Positions 11,994 through 24,879 of a DNA stretch of 64,000 nucleotides are shown here, in pieces. Origin of the DNA: Paraphysomonas bandaiensis (Eukaryota > Chrysophyceae); assembly GCA_965644295.1 (NCBI GenBank), contig CBFFRP010000378.1, positions 62,001 to 126,000 of the forward strand. Reading direction: 5' to 3'. Below the pieces are notes generated by a model that worked only from the letters and a program-made list of their open reading frames with translations, made no database searches and was not told the DNA's origin. The position numbers were made by a program, and so were the translations under genes. The number at the start of each line of letters is the position of its first letter. Within the stretch, counting starts at the first letter, position 1.

Positions 11994-12300
11994 TATGTAT
12001 ATATATGGTTAAGATGTGGATCATATGAGCATATGGACACTGCTGCCTGTATATATATGCATAGTGGGAGATACATACAGTACATACACATACGTATGTA
12101 TGTACTTTGTACACACCAGCAGCCTGCAGGAGAAGAAATTCTTAAAAAGTCAACTTCGGTCTCCAGCGCATACTGCTGCTGTATATACTGTACCCGTGTA
12201 TGTAGAGGACTTTTCTGGAAGCAGTTACCTCTAACTTTAAAAACTGCCAATTTCTATTAAAAATCTGACCTTAAAAACCTACAACGAATTTTATGAGGAT
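11994..12300. promoter_or_regulatory. Upstream region of metacaspase with CTGCTG/TATATA motifs
   Basis: Copies of a CTGCTG-(C)TGTATATA motif occur at 12040-12058 and 12173-12190, within 200 bp of the metacaspase ATG. Similar motifs lie upstream of other minus-strand genes in the window (see findings). ORFs here are low complexity. Confidence 0.35.
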
Positions 12301-13868
12301 CACAAAATCCAGTATTTACGATATTTGCTGTGTATATATATCCGGATATCTAGATATCCTGCAATAACCGTCCTCTCATCTCGTCAATTGCAACTCAGCA
12401 TAGCATTGCAAAGTATATCAGACCATACAGTTTATATATCACTTGTAGATATATGGGTAATCTCTGTGTAAAGACAACCTACCCCATTCCGAGAGCGTGC
12501 CCTAGTAAAGTGCTAGTGTTGACTAGGCTAACTAACGTATAGATTGTTAATAAAATCTCAGCGTATACTTCGTGTGTCGGAACCAAGAAAGCTCTAGCTA
12601 GATCTACACCATACTTGCATAGCCTATATGAGATTAAGAGAAACCCCGCGTATTTTAAGGGAGGGTCTATACTAAACCTGTACTGCGTCATGCATGGTCA
12701 CGAGAAGCTCTGCGTAATCTCTGTTAGGTAATGGGAAGGTACACATGGTCCTACTAGAATCTGCGCGAATTTCATATAAAAGTCATACATAGTTATGAGA
12801 TATTCCGCGTAATCTTAGCAAAGGTGAACACGGGTGGGGCGGCAACAGAATCTGTTCGTGATCTCTGCGGTCAGCTACATTGGTACACGGGTAGGCCGGT
12901 GGTAGAATCAGTGCTATGTCTCGGCGTTATAGGTGGTATACCAGCGAGCCTACACTATGACCACACCCTCGGAATGGGGCACAGCCGGTTCATCATAAGA
13001 GTAAAGCAGTCGCTGCAAAAGCATGATGTCAGCTACAATTGTCAGTACTGCCCAGACCCCTCTATTGTGTTCCAGTTTTGGAGAGTATGAAATAGGATAA
13101 AGATGTGTACAAGGGATTTTGTATACAAATATAAAGTAAACAACATAAATTGACGAGAAATTGTATTTCAAACTTAATTTAATTGTAATTCTGATGTAGT
13201 GTAGAAGACGCAATTACTTGGAGAGGGTACACAGCACAAAAAGGCCATATGATTGCTATGTGACTACGTGACTACCTATGTGGAATACACTATTTTTGTA
13301 GTCAGCTGTACCCTGTATTAGAATATGGATCTTATTCTAGTATATTCAGTATGTCACTTCAAGACAATGTACGAGAATGCAGTGAAATATAGTGATGTAC
13401 AAATGCTATGATGATATTGAGAAACTGAAATAGTTTGATCTTTCAAGATATGTTCAGTAACGAGAGGTTCGCAAATGTAGGATATTATGCGTGGACGTGA
13501 ATGAGTTAGTGTTGGTTATCACAACTTCTATTAATAAATTTATCTAGTCTTAAGACAAATTCTCTCTGTGATCTAGCTTAAAATGAGCAATTTCCAATTC
13601 CCTGATATGATATACAAATTGGAATTTTAGACAGTAGTTACAGTTGTTACAACATAGTAGTAGGTGATAGAAGGGTTTTTATGGTATGGGACGTAATATA
13701 ACCAAAATCGTACAAATTGATTAAAAATTCTACTACCCAGCACATAGAAAAGTATTTAATAATTGACAGAGAATGAGTAATGATGCTAATGATACCGAGT
13801 ACGCAACATAGTGATATACATTGTACTCACTACCTGACACTAAAATCATATCCCACAAGTATACACTG
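12301..13868. repeat. Intergenic with degenerate repeats at 12480-12970
   Basis: No gene model holds. Between about 12710 and 12970 a diverged unit recurs: a GGT-ACACGGGT-like start, then AGAATCTG, then GATCTCTGCGG. A ctcggaatgggg motif near 12968 appears inverted near 12483. This looks like a decayed repeat or mobile element. 13090-13868 is plain AT-rich spacer. Confidence 0.35.
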
Positions 13869-16125
13869 CTATATCTTTAACCATTTCGGCTTTTTGTCGG
13901 AAGATGAACTACTTTTCTTTTCTGTCGACTTCGTATCCGCCAATGTGCGCTGCTTTGACTCAGATACAGCGGGAGCTTCTTCAGATGGCACCTTTGTCGC
14001 CAACTTCTGCCCAGTGGGATAATACTTTCCTACTTCACCGTCTGGCGCCGACCGTGAGAGTTCTTCTCTCAACTCGCTTGTAAGGTAATCCCCAACGGAA
14101 TTCATACTCGACTGACTTCCCTTCCAAGATACATACATTACTGCAGCAGGCACCAAGTGCAGATCTGACAGTGACTCGTTAAGAGGCAATACAATCCGAG
14201 GAGGAGTAGTGTAGAGCTCAAAGTCACACACATCACGTGCAAAGCATGTATAGAGCCAATCTCTGACATTCTCGACGGTATCTCGAGGGTGGAAATTACC
14301 TTGAATGCACACTTTGTCCGAAAATCTAAATTTTCCCAATCAAATAAATAAACAGACAAAATACTGCACAATAAACAAGTATACGCAGCCGTACCTGACT
14401 TTAACGAGGGTTTTGTCGTATACAACCTGCTTTTTTAATTTTTCCAACTCACGTAGAGCACGCGTTGTCAGAGGTGGCCCATCAGGATCACTGACTATTT
14501 TCTTCATTACCGACTTCATAACCATTGACTGATTCTTGCTGTCGTCTTCATCTTCTACATCTACTGATTGAACTTTACCATCTGACATGGTTGTTGCATC
14601 TGTCCATGCCATATACACCTACAAATGTGTCAACGAAGTCACTGTGAATGTACCAGTGGCCCATAAGGTACCTGCGTATTTCGTGTAACCGACTCACGAT
14701 CCCCTTCGAGAGCACGTCGTTTCTTTTCTAACTGTTCCAATTGAACTTCAGTATCTGACTTGACTCCTGCAGCACGTGGCTTTTGCAGTTCACGATAGTA
14801 TAAATTAAATAGTAATACAGAAATCGAATATATACCTGTTGTGATGTGCGAACTATGAGGGGCTTATAGGGGTCGAAAGGAATTGATGGTGTATTGGACT
14901 GCTTCTGAGGTTGCTGTGTTGGAGATGGAGGGCGGCTCTCTGGAGGTATCTCGAGTTCATCCATTGCATTAACGAGAGCCTTACGGACCTCAAGCAAAGC
15001 CGCAATTGGGACACTACTGCTACCTGAATTAGCAGGATTAACACTAGAATAGTCTATTCTTTCGAAAGCAAAATATATCCTCCCAGGTGCAGGAGCGGGT
15101 AAATAGTCCGGCGGCTGAGCAGTGAAGCCGGCAGCGGCCAGCACACGATCCGCACCCTTGCACCCATTGATAACATCACGATATATTTTATTTCCTGTGT
15201 TAATTACTCTGTACTTATGATTCCCTGGATGGGATATTAAATTATCGATATACTTGCAAATCGTAAGAATAGCCGGTCGAGAAGCTTGATCAAAGTTTGA
15301 GTGGAGTAGATCAGATATAGCCTTTTTTACAACAGACGTATCAATACCAGGATGCACTGGGTCAGTGTGTGTCACACGCACAGCAGCTGCATCTGGAGTA
15401 GGGTTTGATACTGCTTGCAGAGGCTCTACAGTCCGTTCGTCTTTAGCGGTAGTATCTTCCACCTTCGAATTGCAAGTAATTGAATCATTTTCAGAAGGTG
15501 ATGCTGTAACGACTGCTGAGAGTAATTGCGTAGGAGGAACAGCTTCCGTCGATGAAGAAGTCTGATCCTGATTCATTGTGTAAGGGTCTGCCTTATCTTC
15601 TAATCGGAGCTGAAGTCGAGCACTGGAGCCATCTAATCCAAGTGAAAGAAGAGTGACAGAACTTAATTGGTCTGTCGTAAATTGTTGTCGAAGGTATACA
15701 ACTAATGGTGATCTTTGTAAGACATCACTGGGAAGAAATCCTTGTGATATAAACTGCTTCAACACATCCTCTAAACTAAATACAGAACTATACCACCATT
15801 ATACACAATATCAATGAACAAATAAGGGATACATATACCTAAATTCACTCGTCGAACTACCACATCCTTCAGCTGATAAAGCAATACGTGTTTTACCAGT
15901 TAATTTATTCTTTATTGGAATTAAATCAACTACTGCATTATTTGGAATCCCACAAAATCTTATTGGTTGAGATTTTTCTATGAGTTTCTTGTTATGTTGG
16001 AGTCCCATATGAAGAGATGAGATACCAAATTCATTACAAGCATCTTCTATTAATTGTTGTACTAAAGATGAACCTGAACTTTTAATTTTCTTTCTAGTTC
16101 CTTGATACTGAATAGTTACTGACAT
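13869..16125 (-). CDS. ASPSCR1: TUG/ASPSCR1-like UBX-domain protein
   Basis: Five exons, 16125-15839, 15775-14836, 14779-14672, 14618-14395 and 14325-13869, give 671 aa with all phases matching (introns 53-69 nt). Residues ~1-90 (MSVTIQYQGTRKKIK to FCGIPNNAVVDLIP) are a TUG-UBL1 ubiquitin-like fold. A central Ser/Thr/Pro-rich part includes a helical segment with SNFDQASRPAILTICKYIDN, resembling a PUB-like module. A charged coiled coil (EQLEKKRRALEGDRE) follows. Near the C-terminus, VKVRFSDKVCIQGNFHP...LYTTPPR is a UBX domain, and a Lys/Ser-rich tail ends the protein. Known family members bind p97/Cdc48 hexamers and regulate membrane traffic; that role here is by homology. Confidence 0.85.
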
Positions 16126-16767
16126 GATGGAGGTATACTATGAGTGGAAGTAGAAGTGAGAGGAGAGAAGAGATGAAGATAGATAGGAAGAAGAACACGG
16201 AACCATATGAAAACATACATACATACATACATACATACATACATACATACATACATACATACATACATACATACATACATACATACATACATACATACAT
16301 ACATACATACATACATACATACATACATACATACATACATACATACATACATACATACATACATACATACATACATACATACATACATACATACATACAT
16401 ACATACATACATACATACATACATACATACATACATACATACATACATACATACATACATACATACATACATACATACATACATACATACATACATACAT
16501 ACATACATACATACATACATACATACATACATACATACATACATACATACATACATACATACATACCTACATACATACATACCTACATACATACATACAT
16601 ACATACATACATACATACATACATACATACATACATACATACATACATACATACATACATACATACATACATACATACATACATACATACATACATACAT
16701 ACCTACATACATACATACATACCTACATACATACATACATACATACATACATACATACATACATACA

Positions 16768-16799
<32 letters not shown>

Positions 16800-16842
16800 C
16801 ATACAAGCAAAGTGTGGATAGCAGCCACATATTTTCATATTA
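16126..16842. repeat. (ACAT)n microsatellite, ~590 bp, at the 5' side of the TUG gene
   Basis: From about 16213 to 16803 the sequence is almost pure ACAT, roughly 145 copies, beginning less than 100 bp upstream of the TUG-like ATG. The only substitutions are scattered ACCT units, clustered between ~16565 and 16725, plus a TATACA junction at the right end. All six frames stay open through it (CMYV/THTYI), so ORFs here are artefacts. Its true length in the genome may differ from this assembly. Confidence 0.95.
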
Positions 16843-17509
16843 ATGTTTGACCTGACAGTCGGCATTCACACAGTTACCATTATTGTGATAAATGGAGTGA
16901 AACTATTACTGATGGGATGAAAGTGGGTTGGGCTTATAGAGCGTCTGTGTAACAACAGGGTTGTGATGAAGGTACGCTAATCTTCACTGTATGTATATAT
17001 ATACCACATATCATCAATGACGATAAGTAAAAGGTTTGACACCAAGTCGACCACATGTATGTATGTTTTGTATGTTTTGCTGGCTGTCGAGTAAAAGGCC
17101 TTGAGACTTTCTAGTATTGAACTTCTCTAGATCGATGGTCGTACAAGACTTGGTTTGTGATATAATAAAGGCGAAACTGAGATGATATACCCATTATATA
17201 CTAGCATGATTTATGCTTAGGTATGCATAACTAATGTATTTGCTGTAGGGGATGCTTGCAGGAGTCACAGGAGGACTTCCATACATAGCATTTTCAATCA
17301 CTGCCCAAACACTGAGGAGAATGATGTCGTATAACAGCGCATCTGTAGGGTGTTCGTAAAAGTATACACTTTCGTGATTGTTTGTATTTTGGTACATGAA
17401 CGGTTTGGTGAAGTGCTTTAGAAATGCTCATAATGCGCTTCTTATAAGGCGTTGTTGGATTGGATTTATTGATGCGTGTATGTCCATATTCCATATGACC
17501 ATTTCATAG
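16843..17509 (+). CDS. Tentative small spliced membrane-protein gene
   Basis: Model: exons 16843-16884, 16924-16971, 17249-17344 and 17414-17509, 93 aa, phase 0 throughout. The third exon is the strongest evidence: between a CTGTAG acceptor and a GTAGGG donor it reads GMLAGVTGGLPYIAFSITAQ, a Gly-rich amphipathic or TM segment. The last exon reads RNAHNALLIRRCWIGF. The first intron (39 nt) is shorter than others here and the second (277 nt) longer, so an exon may be missing or the start wrong. No family is recognised. Confidence 0.35.
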
Positions 17510-18056
17510 ACTAGATAAAGAATATTTTGATGTAAAATCAAAGTATAGATTTATCTTCTATTGAAATATGATCATGCTCATCTGAAATCTGAAGTGTTTT
17601 GTATTAACTAATCGGCTTCTAATCTAATACAGCAACTGTCGAATAAGTTATCCATGTATGCCACATTCCAACACTTACTACTAGAGCAACATGGCAGTAG
17701 AGATTTGATGTATGTGTCAGAGTTGAATATGCAAGTTTCGGTATGTGTAGTATTCTGTGAACATTTGAACACAGGCATCAATTAAACCCAAAACGTATAC
17801 CGTATACTATGATTGAGTAACGATATCATTATTGTGTGGGACGAAAAATCGTATAGCATATTGAATACATATTATATTATATGCAACTTTGTGTAAAAGA
17901 TGCGAAATCAGTAATGTTATCGATGTTGTCTAACCATGTGAAACATCTAACAGTACTACAATACTAAAATTCAAAGTACGGCAAAGCAAATTCGGATACA
18001 ATTCCATAGATGGCAACATGCTACATGTCATCACAGCTCTTACACCTATATAACAT
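17510..18056. other. Intergenic, nothing recognised
   Basis: AT-rich spacer downstream of the tentative gene and of the minus-strand esterase. No ORF or splice model is supported. Confidence 0.5.
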
Positions 18057-19109
18057 TTAGTTACCCATCAGTCTGTCCAGAACTTCCTTGGAGAACTCCA
18101 TTTGTACTCCGGCCTGGAGAGCGTAGTCCGGCCCGGTATAACCCCACCAGTCCCAGCAAGCGTTCGAGTTACCTAGACTTACGTCCTTCTTGGCGTATGG
18201 GTATACCACAATGATATCGTTCGCTTCCGCCCAGTCATTATACCCAGCGTGATCTGCCCATACGTCTCCGATGCTCGCATAATCCTGTGCACATCCATGG
18301 AAAGACATGTGCAAACGACATGCGGTTGAACCGTCACTGCAGGCAGTGGGAATGTACACAAATCCAAAATCATTTATGGATGTCCCAGATCCAGTAAAGA
18401 ACTCTGTCTGGTCAAATTGGAAGAGATTAGACTCCTTCGCAGTCCCTTAACAAAATTGTGAGCTCTTAGCCTGATTTCACTCCTAGACTACATTACCTGA
18501 AGAAAGATCACCATAAAAGGTTTCGAAAGCATGACCAGCGCCGGAGTACTCGCAGTCTCCAATGTACGGGGAAGAATTAATTCCACATGGCTCACCATAG
18601 TCTAGAGAAGGAATACAATGCTGAGCAGGTATGGTGTACTCAGTTGTCAACGGAGAGTTCACGAATGGAGCATAATAATCCTCGAGAGTTTTCACAACTG
18701 CAGGGTATACCGTTGTGTCCTTTGATCCACTGAAGACATAAACCTTATCATCTGCCATATTTTCAGTAGGGTCGATAGTTCCCTTGGCAGCCTGGTCGTT
18801 GGTGTAGGATATTAACTTGCTGATCTGTGGACCACCCAGTACATTGTACATACACTGATCAAGGGCAAGAGTCAGAGTCCCTTGAGCACAGAAATATGGG
18901 CCACCAGCAAACACTCCCACCCCACTGAACAGTGAACTGTATGCAACATGCATCTGAACGGCCATAAATCCACCAGATGATAAACCACTGACAGTAACAG
19001 AGCCCTCCAATACATTGAGTTGAGGGAGAGTTATTGTATTGCCGGTGGTGCTATTGGTTGCTGCACATATCCCAACTGAGACAAGAAGAAATCTCAACAG
19101 AGAGATCAT
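18057..19109 (-). CDS. Secreted PHB depolymerase-like esterase (type II domain order)
   Basis: Two exons, 19109-18497 and 18445-18057 (51-nt intron), 333 aa. The ATG at 19109 gives a classic signal peptide (ISLLRFLLVSVGICAATN). Serine hydrolase features appear in the order lipase box VSGLSSGG (Ser44), acidic SGSKDTTVYP, His in GAGHAFETF, then the oxyanion-type FHGCAQDY in exon 2. A box-first, oxyanion-last order is that of type II extracellular poly(3-hydroxybutyrate) depolymerase catalytic domains. Many Cys residues suit secretion. No separate linker or substrate-binding domain is seen, so a short-chain polyester or other ester may be the substrate. The closest known relatives are bacterial; transfer is possible. 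Confidence 0.82.
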
Positions 19110-19862
19110 TATAGTACTATTTATTAATGTTTTATGAGGCACAGTGATCTATATATATATACACTGCAATATTCTGGTCATAATTAGGTGTGTTTCACCA
19201 TATATATGTATGTATATGTACTGTACATAGCTATATGTATAGGAGTATATATGTACGTACATATACAGTAGATGATGTTGTGTACCTGTATACCACCACA
19301 GTAGTACTTGTAGTATATACGTATACTGTCCCTATGTGTTCGCCCATCTTTAAGAATTAATCCCCTATTTGGGATTTTGGATAGTATAAATTCTAAATTT
19401 CTGGGATTTTTATGTATGTGTGAGTATATAGAATACAATACATGCTGCTGGTGAGTGAGGAATGTTGGCGATACACATGTATGTACTGTATGTACAGTGC
19501 TATATATATACGTATGAATGTACTGTGTATGTGGTATGCTGCTGTATATATACATACATGTATATGCATATACGAGTAACTGTAGTTTGAATATGTTGCT
19601 GTTATAGTTATATATACAAGCACCATGAACCAGATGCAATATATCAGGAATACGACAGTAACTATCAATATAATTACATAAGTAATATCTCCCCATGTCC
19701 TCTCCATAGTATGATTCATTATACTTCATTATCATAATTAAATAAAGTCTCTGTCGTAATATATTTATATATATATGTAGAGTGCATAGTTTCATCTATT
19801 TCATCGATTAACTCATTAGTTCACTGCTATCAGTTGACGAGAACAGCAATCAAGTTCAAGAA
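19110..19862. promoter_or_regulatory. Divergent intergenic region, esterase / SFI1-like gene
   Basis: About 750 bp, very TA-rich, with multiple TATATA/GTACATAC stretches and a CTGCTGTATATATAC motif at 19539-19553. Long ORFs across it (up to 203 codons) are low-complexity Tyr/Ile/Thr translations and are not called. Confidence 0.4.
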
Positions 19863-22800
19863 ATGTCTGTAGATATGACATACGTGGATCACGATATGGA
19901 AAATATATCACAAATGAGTAAAAAGACAGACTCATCGAGAGCGAAAGCTGTTCATACGAACTGGCTGCATTCTCATCAACATAAGCTCGAAAAACAAAGT
20001 GAAACTGTTTGGCGGATGGTTCATGACTTAGATTCGCTGAATGATGATTCAAAGCTAAGTGTTTATCATGGTATTCCGAATACTTCAGCACCTTTGATGC
20101 CCTCTCAGCTGGCACTGATTAGAATGAGGAAACATCATCAACAAGAAGCAATCATTCGATTCAGGCGCGAGCGGATGATGAAACAGTGCATATCACGCTG
20201 GAAATGTTGCATTGATAGTAGGTATCGTGTTATGCACGATCAAGATAGGGCACAGAAGCACACTCTACGAAGAGCTCTCTCCATTTTTCTTAGCCGTGCA
20301 ATACAGACATGTCATAGCCATCACCTTGAACGCACTCACGATGTACGATATAGTCAAGAGCTTTGTTGGAAAGTGATAAGACGTTTATATGAGCGTGCTA
20401 TATTTCGAAGAAGGAAGTACATGGTATGTGAATACTATACTGAGGAGATGATCGCCTGGCAAAGATGGAAGGGGGCTTTTTCTTCTTATCAGGATAGACG
20501 ATGGACTAATATGGCAACTGAAGTTAAAGGGTATGATTATTGTGCTGGAAAACGTTGCAGATATGCCCTGAATATTTTGCGCTTGAACGTTGCGAAACAC
20601 TTCCAAGATAATAGGGCTTTAGATGAGATACAGCAGGTTCTACGGAGCAAGAAGACTGCCGCCATGAGAAAGTTTCTAGGAATGCTTAGCACCCATAGAT
20701 TCTACAGAGGAGTTTGTATCGCTCAAGCGGAATACTTTATGAAGATGTATCAAGTTAGAACTGCAATAAAAATGTTACAGGCAGCTGTGAAAGCGAGACA
20801 TATTTCTCGGTCTAAGGATTTAATAAGCCTGAGGATGTACGCCACGCTTTGTTTGCGCAGGTAGTCACAATGCATATGTTTTTGCTGCATTTGTTGTAGA
20901 ATGTCTTTTGTAAGTGTTTAATATGAATGTTTGTAGATGGCAACATACTGCGCAATTACATATGAATCGGTATTACCGCCAGTCTCTTAAGTATTTCTAT
21001 CGATCTGCTTTGCGGAGATTGTTTTCACGATGGATGAGAGTTCTCTTCTCCTTACGCAATCAGAAACGTATTCGAACTTTAGCGTGGATGAATTTGAGGC
21101 GCAAGCGTTTATCGATGCATATCTCCAGTGACGGCTTTGGGAAGCAGTTTGGAATGGGTAAACATATATACCGCTGGCGCAAAAGTTTACGCATAGTGAA
21201 GCGAAGTAGAAGACTACTGCGAACAGCACGTTTGTATCAGTGTCATAGGGTATTGTGTTCTGCGTTTAGAAAGCTCCTATGGAATGCTTCGACGAGATTA
21301 ATGTATCGCAAGTCCTATTTAGAGGCCGATGTTATAGCATGGAATCATTATGTTGTCCGTTTGGTTCTGCCTATTTTCAAGAGGTGGAGTGCTCGAACGC
21401 GGCGTCGTTATCATGACGAGGCTCGGCGCGTAACGCTTATAAACAAGAAGGCTATGACAAGTGGGATATGTCACTTTCGTGACTACCAGTATCGCATGAA
21501 AGTATATGTTGAATTATATAAAAGAGGTCGACAACAATTCAAAATCACATCCTCTCGGCGCGCTTTCTCGATTTGGAAGGCGTTTGCTTCCCTAAGGGGA
21601 TACTGGCAGTATGGGCACATGATTCAACGATATCATTTTCGCAAGTTCGCCAAGATTCTTCTCCGAAAGCTCGAAGTTAGAGTTGGATTGAAGCGTCAAC
21701 ATATTTTGGCAGTGCATTGTCAGGAAAAATCATCCCGGGGACGTCTGGCTAGAAGTCAGAAATATGTATTGGAGTATCGTGCTCCTGATTCTTACGACGG
21801 CCCCTTCTGTGCTCTGAATGATTTGTACAAATCCGATATCCACTTCAAACGGATGCGTGGAAAAAACATGCTGCTGATGTGGAAATCATACGTAGAAAAT
21901 TCTGTTGCACAGAGGGATTATTTTCACCAACTTGATGGGTGGTGTAGAATTAAATGTCGTCGCCGAGTAGTGGCCATGCTGAGATATACTGCAACTAGAC
22001 AAGTATTCTCTTTGCAACGCATTGCCCTAACCCATGCACATTCGCTGTGGAAAATGAATAGTCAAAACCGCTGCTTTGACGCGTTGAAAAAATTCAACCA
22101 ATACAGGATCGCCGCTAAAGTACATGAAAGCTCTATCTTCTCCAAAATACGTTTCCTGTTGATAATGCAAACATGGAAAAAGTTTAACTGTTGGTTCGAG
22201 TGTATGACGATCCTGCGTCACAGAGAAATATATGCAGCGATGCACTGTCTCAACCGCACTCGGAGGATAGCATTGCACTCTTGGCAGGGTTGGGTGCAAG
22301 CGAAGCGTGAATTCGAACAGCTGTGCCGTATAACAGAATCAGCTTTCAAGAAAAAACTTAAGTGTTTAAAATTTAATCTTTGGCTGTGCCAATTTTATGG
22401 TATAAAGGGTGTTGAACTTCTGCGACGTCGGAGTGGTATTCCAGTTCGAACTCGGAAACAAAAACATGAAGTCGTTAACAGAATTTATAGTATGAAAACG
22501 TTGTCACGAATGAAGAGTGATAAACATTTTGCTAGACAGAGATTACTTCAAGGGATGGTATTTCTGAAGAAACTTGCCAATTGGGAATTGTACGTAGCCA
22601 GAGCTGGTGTACTTGCGGAAAAAATGTCTTCATGTAGTGCTTATTCTACATATACAACACAGAGAATTTTGAGTTCGCTCTCTCCTCCTCGTCGAGTAGA
22701 TAAAACGTTTGTAACTCTTACATCTTATCATTGTAACGCAAGAAAAGTACAGCATGGTTGGACACAGTGGCGGAACTGGTATCTAAGAAGAAAGGAACTT

Positions 22801-24879
22801 CAGACATCTTTCCTTAGGAGTCGTGATCTCCACTACGCACATGTGAAGTTCAAAGTATTCGAAGTTTTTCGTCATATATATCGCACTAACGAAGAGTTAA
22901 GTACTTACGGCCATCGATATCACGAAATTTTGCGTGTTAAAACTGCGTTGTCGAGTTTTGACTATTGGCGAGAATGCCGTGCGCAAGATAGATCGACATT
23001 GGAGTATTGTATGACTCATTATGAGACACGTCTGCTTAAGCTATGTCTCACAAGCCGATTAGTTTTGAACGCTGAAAGGTTCATTCGTGAGCGGTATCTT
23101 ATACAACATGCGATGATACATAAAAATACTCGAGATGTAGTGATGTATTTGCGGTTATGGAGAAATGAGATTTTGTTTAGAGCACTCACAAAAGAGTACA
23201 ATATTAAGGCATATGTCTATCACCTTAAGCAACTTTGGTTTCCCCGTTTGAAGCAGTTTGTTCTGCGCCAGCACCGTTTGCTGCGTAAGCTGCATTGGTG
23301 CGATTTAAACCATACACGAATGATGCAAAGGCGAGTGTTTGTTACATTGCGTACAATAATTCTTAATCGTGCTCGTGACAAAAAAATGAACCTTTACAGC
23401 AACGGATTTTACAAACGCACTTGTCTTTGGACTCTACTCAGAGCCCTAGGAAAAATAACTTCAGGAGAGCGTTGTCTACGCAGGGCGGATTCGCATAATT
23501 TTGTCTACCGATGTAGAACAGCACTAAAGAAGTGGAAAGCGCGAATTAAGCACCTTCTCCGTGATCATTTCAGAGGCAGTCGGATGTACAAGCGGAATCT
23601 TCACATGCCAGTGTATGGCTCGCAGTGGGCGGACGTTGGCAGACCATCTCTCTCCCCACTGTCACAACATATACTTTTACTTAATTCACATGCGCGGCAC
23701 CTAGTGATGATTTTGTCAAGATATATGCACCGCTGGACGTTGCGGTACAGGGTCTTGCAGAGTGGAGTGCTTGGCGCTGAAGAGTATAAGAGACGGGTCC
23801 AAAAGAAAGCATTCGGTGTATTTAAGCGGAGGATATATAGTTGCTTAGCAATGTCCAGGACGGGTGAAGTCTTGTATGGAGCATGGAAAAGGATAATGCA
23901 CCGCCGTGGTTTGCGGTTCTTTCAGTATCATACCTTCATGTGCAAGGCCTATAAAAAACTAGTCCTACTTCGACTGCGGCGTTACTTTACTTATATGCGA
24001 ACAATATTTTACAACGCTTCTCTGGGTCGTAAATTTATCCACCTAATCTTTACAAACCTCCAACTGAGAGTGCACAAAGAACTAGCACATATATTTCGTG
24101 AGTGGAAGATACATACGCAAGTGGAGCGAACCCTAGAGGAGTACTTAGTTGAAAAGGATGTCGTCAAGAGGTGGATAGCTTTAAAACATGTCCGGGCCTT
24201 GAGTGCTTGGAAAGTTCAAAACCGAATTTATCAGACTGAAAAGCTGGCCACTTTCTTGTATCAGCAGCACGATTTCTTTAAGAAGCGAGGTATACAGAGG
24301 CTGAAAGCTTTTGTAATGTCAGTCGAAGTGGAGAGAAAACGTCAAGTTAGGGCAGCAAAGTTTAGATTCCAGACCATGTGTATAGCTTTCTCCCGACGTA
24401 GTTGCATGATGGCAAAGAGTGTAGCGGCTGATCAAAAAGCTGTTATTTATTTTCATAAGTCATTACTGCGTCTGGGGATGAGTTACTTATGTTACAATAT
24501 ACAGAAACGGAGACTTAATCAACGGCATATATATGCACAAGAAAGGCGACACACCAAGTACAAGTTGCGAGTGGCCACGAATTCTCTGTTAAATTATGCT
24601 GTCAACTCTCGGAGTAAGCGGCATAATAACAAGAAGATGATGCAGTTTTATTTTAAAAAGAAAGTAAATTTAGCGTTTCACGTGCTAGACAGTCGCGTTT
24701 GTATGAAGTGGGCTCGGTCTCAGAGAAACCGCTTGGTGGACATGCAATCAAAGAAGTGTGCAATGTTGCGTGCTATCAAAAGTTTGCAGCATCATGCATT
24801 AAGATCGAAAAGGGCCAGAAGACGAGTGCTTGATCGTGTTTTCCTTGTGACATCCACCTTGGGAATTCCAATTTCTTAA
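19863..24879 (+). CDS. SFI1-like centrin-binding repeat protein
   Basis: Two exons, 19863-20860 and 20937-24879, joined by a 76-nt intron, give 1646 aa. Almost the whole protein is long basic helix with Trp-containing repeats about 30-40 residues apart, such as CISRWKCCIDS, RRLFSRWMRVL, IFKRWSARTRRRY and ALKKWKARIKH. The A/L-xx-[FW]-xx-W-K/R pattern is that of SFI1 repeats, each of which binds one centrin on a rigid rod at centrosomes, basal bodies or spindle poles. The protein has very few Asp/Pro/Gly and many Arg/Tyr/His. The family call rests on repeat style, not on an alignment; another Trp-helix scaffold (a POC5 or basal-body protein) is possible. Confidence 0.72.

Noticed and set aside
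16138-16865. Long ORFs in all six frames (YVCM / THTYI repeats)
   Set aside because: Translations of an ACAT tetranucleotide microsatellite, open by composition alone.
19184-19795. 203-codon minus-strand ORF upstream of the esterase
   Set aside because: Low-complexity Tyr/Ile/Thr/His translation of TA-rich promoter DNA with no motif.
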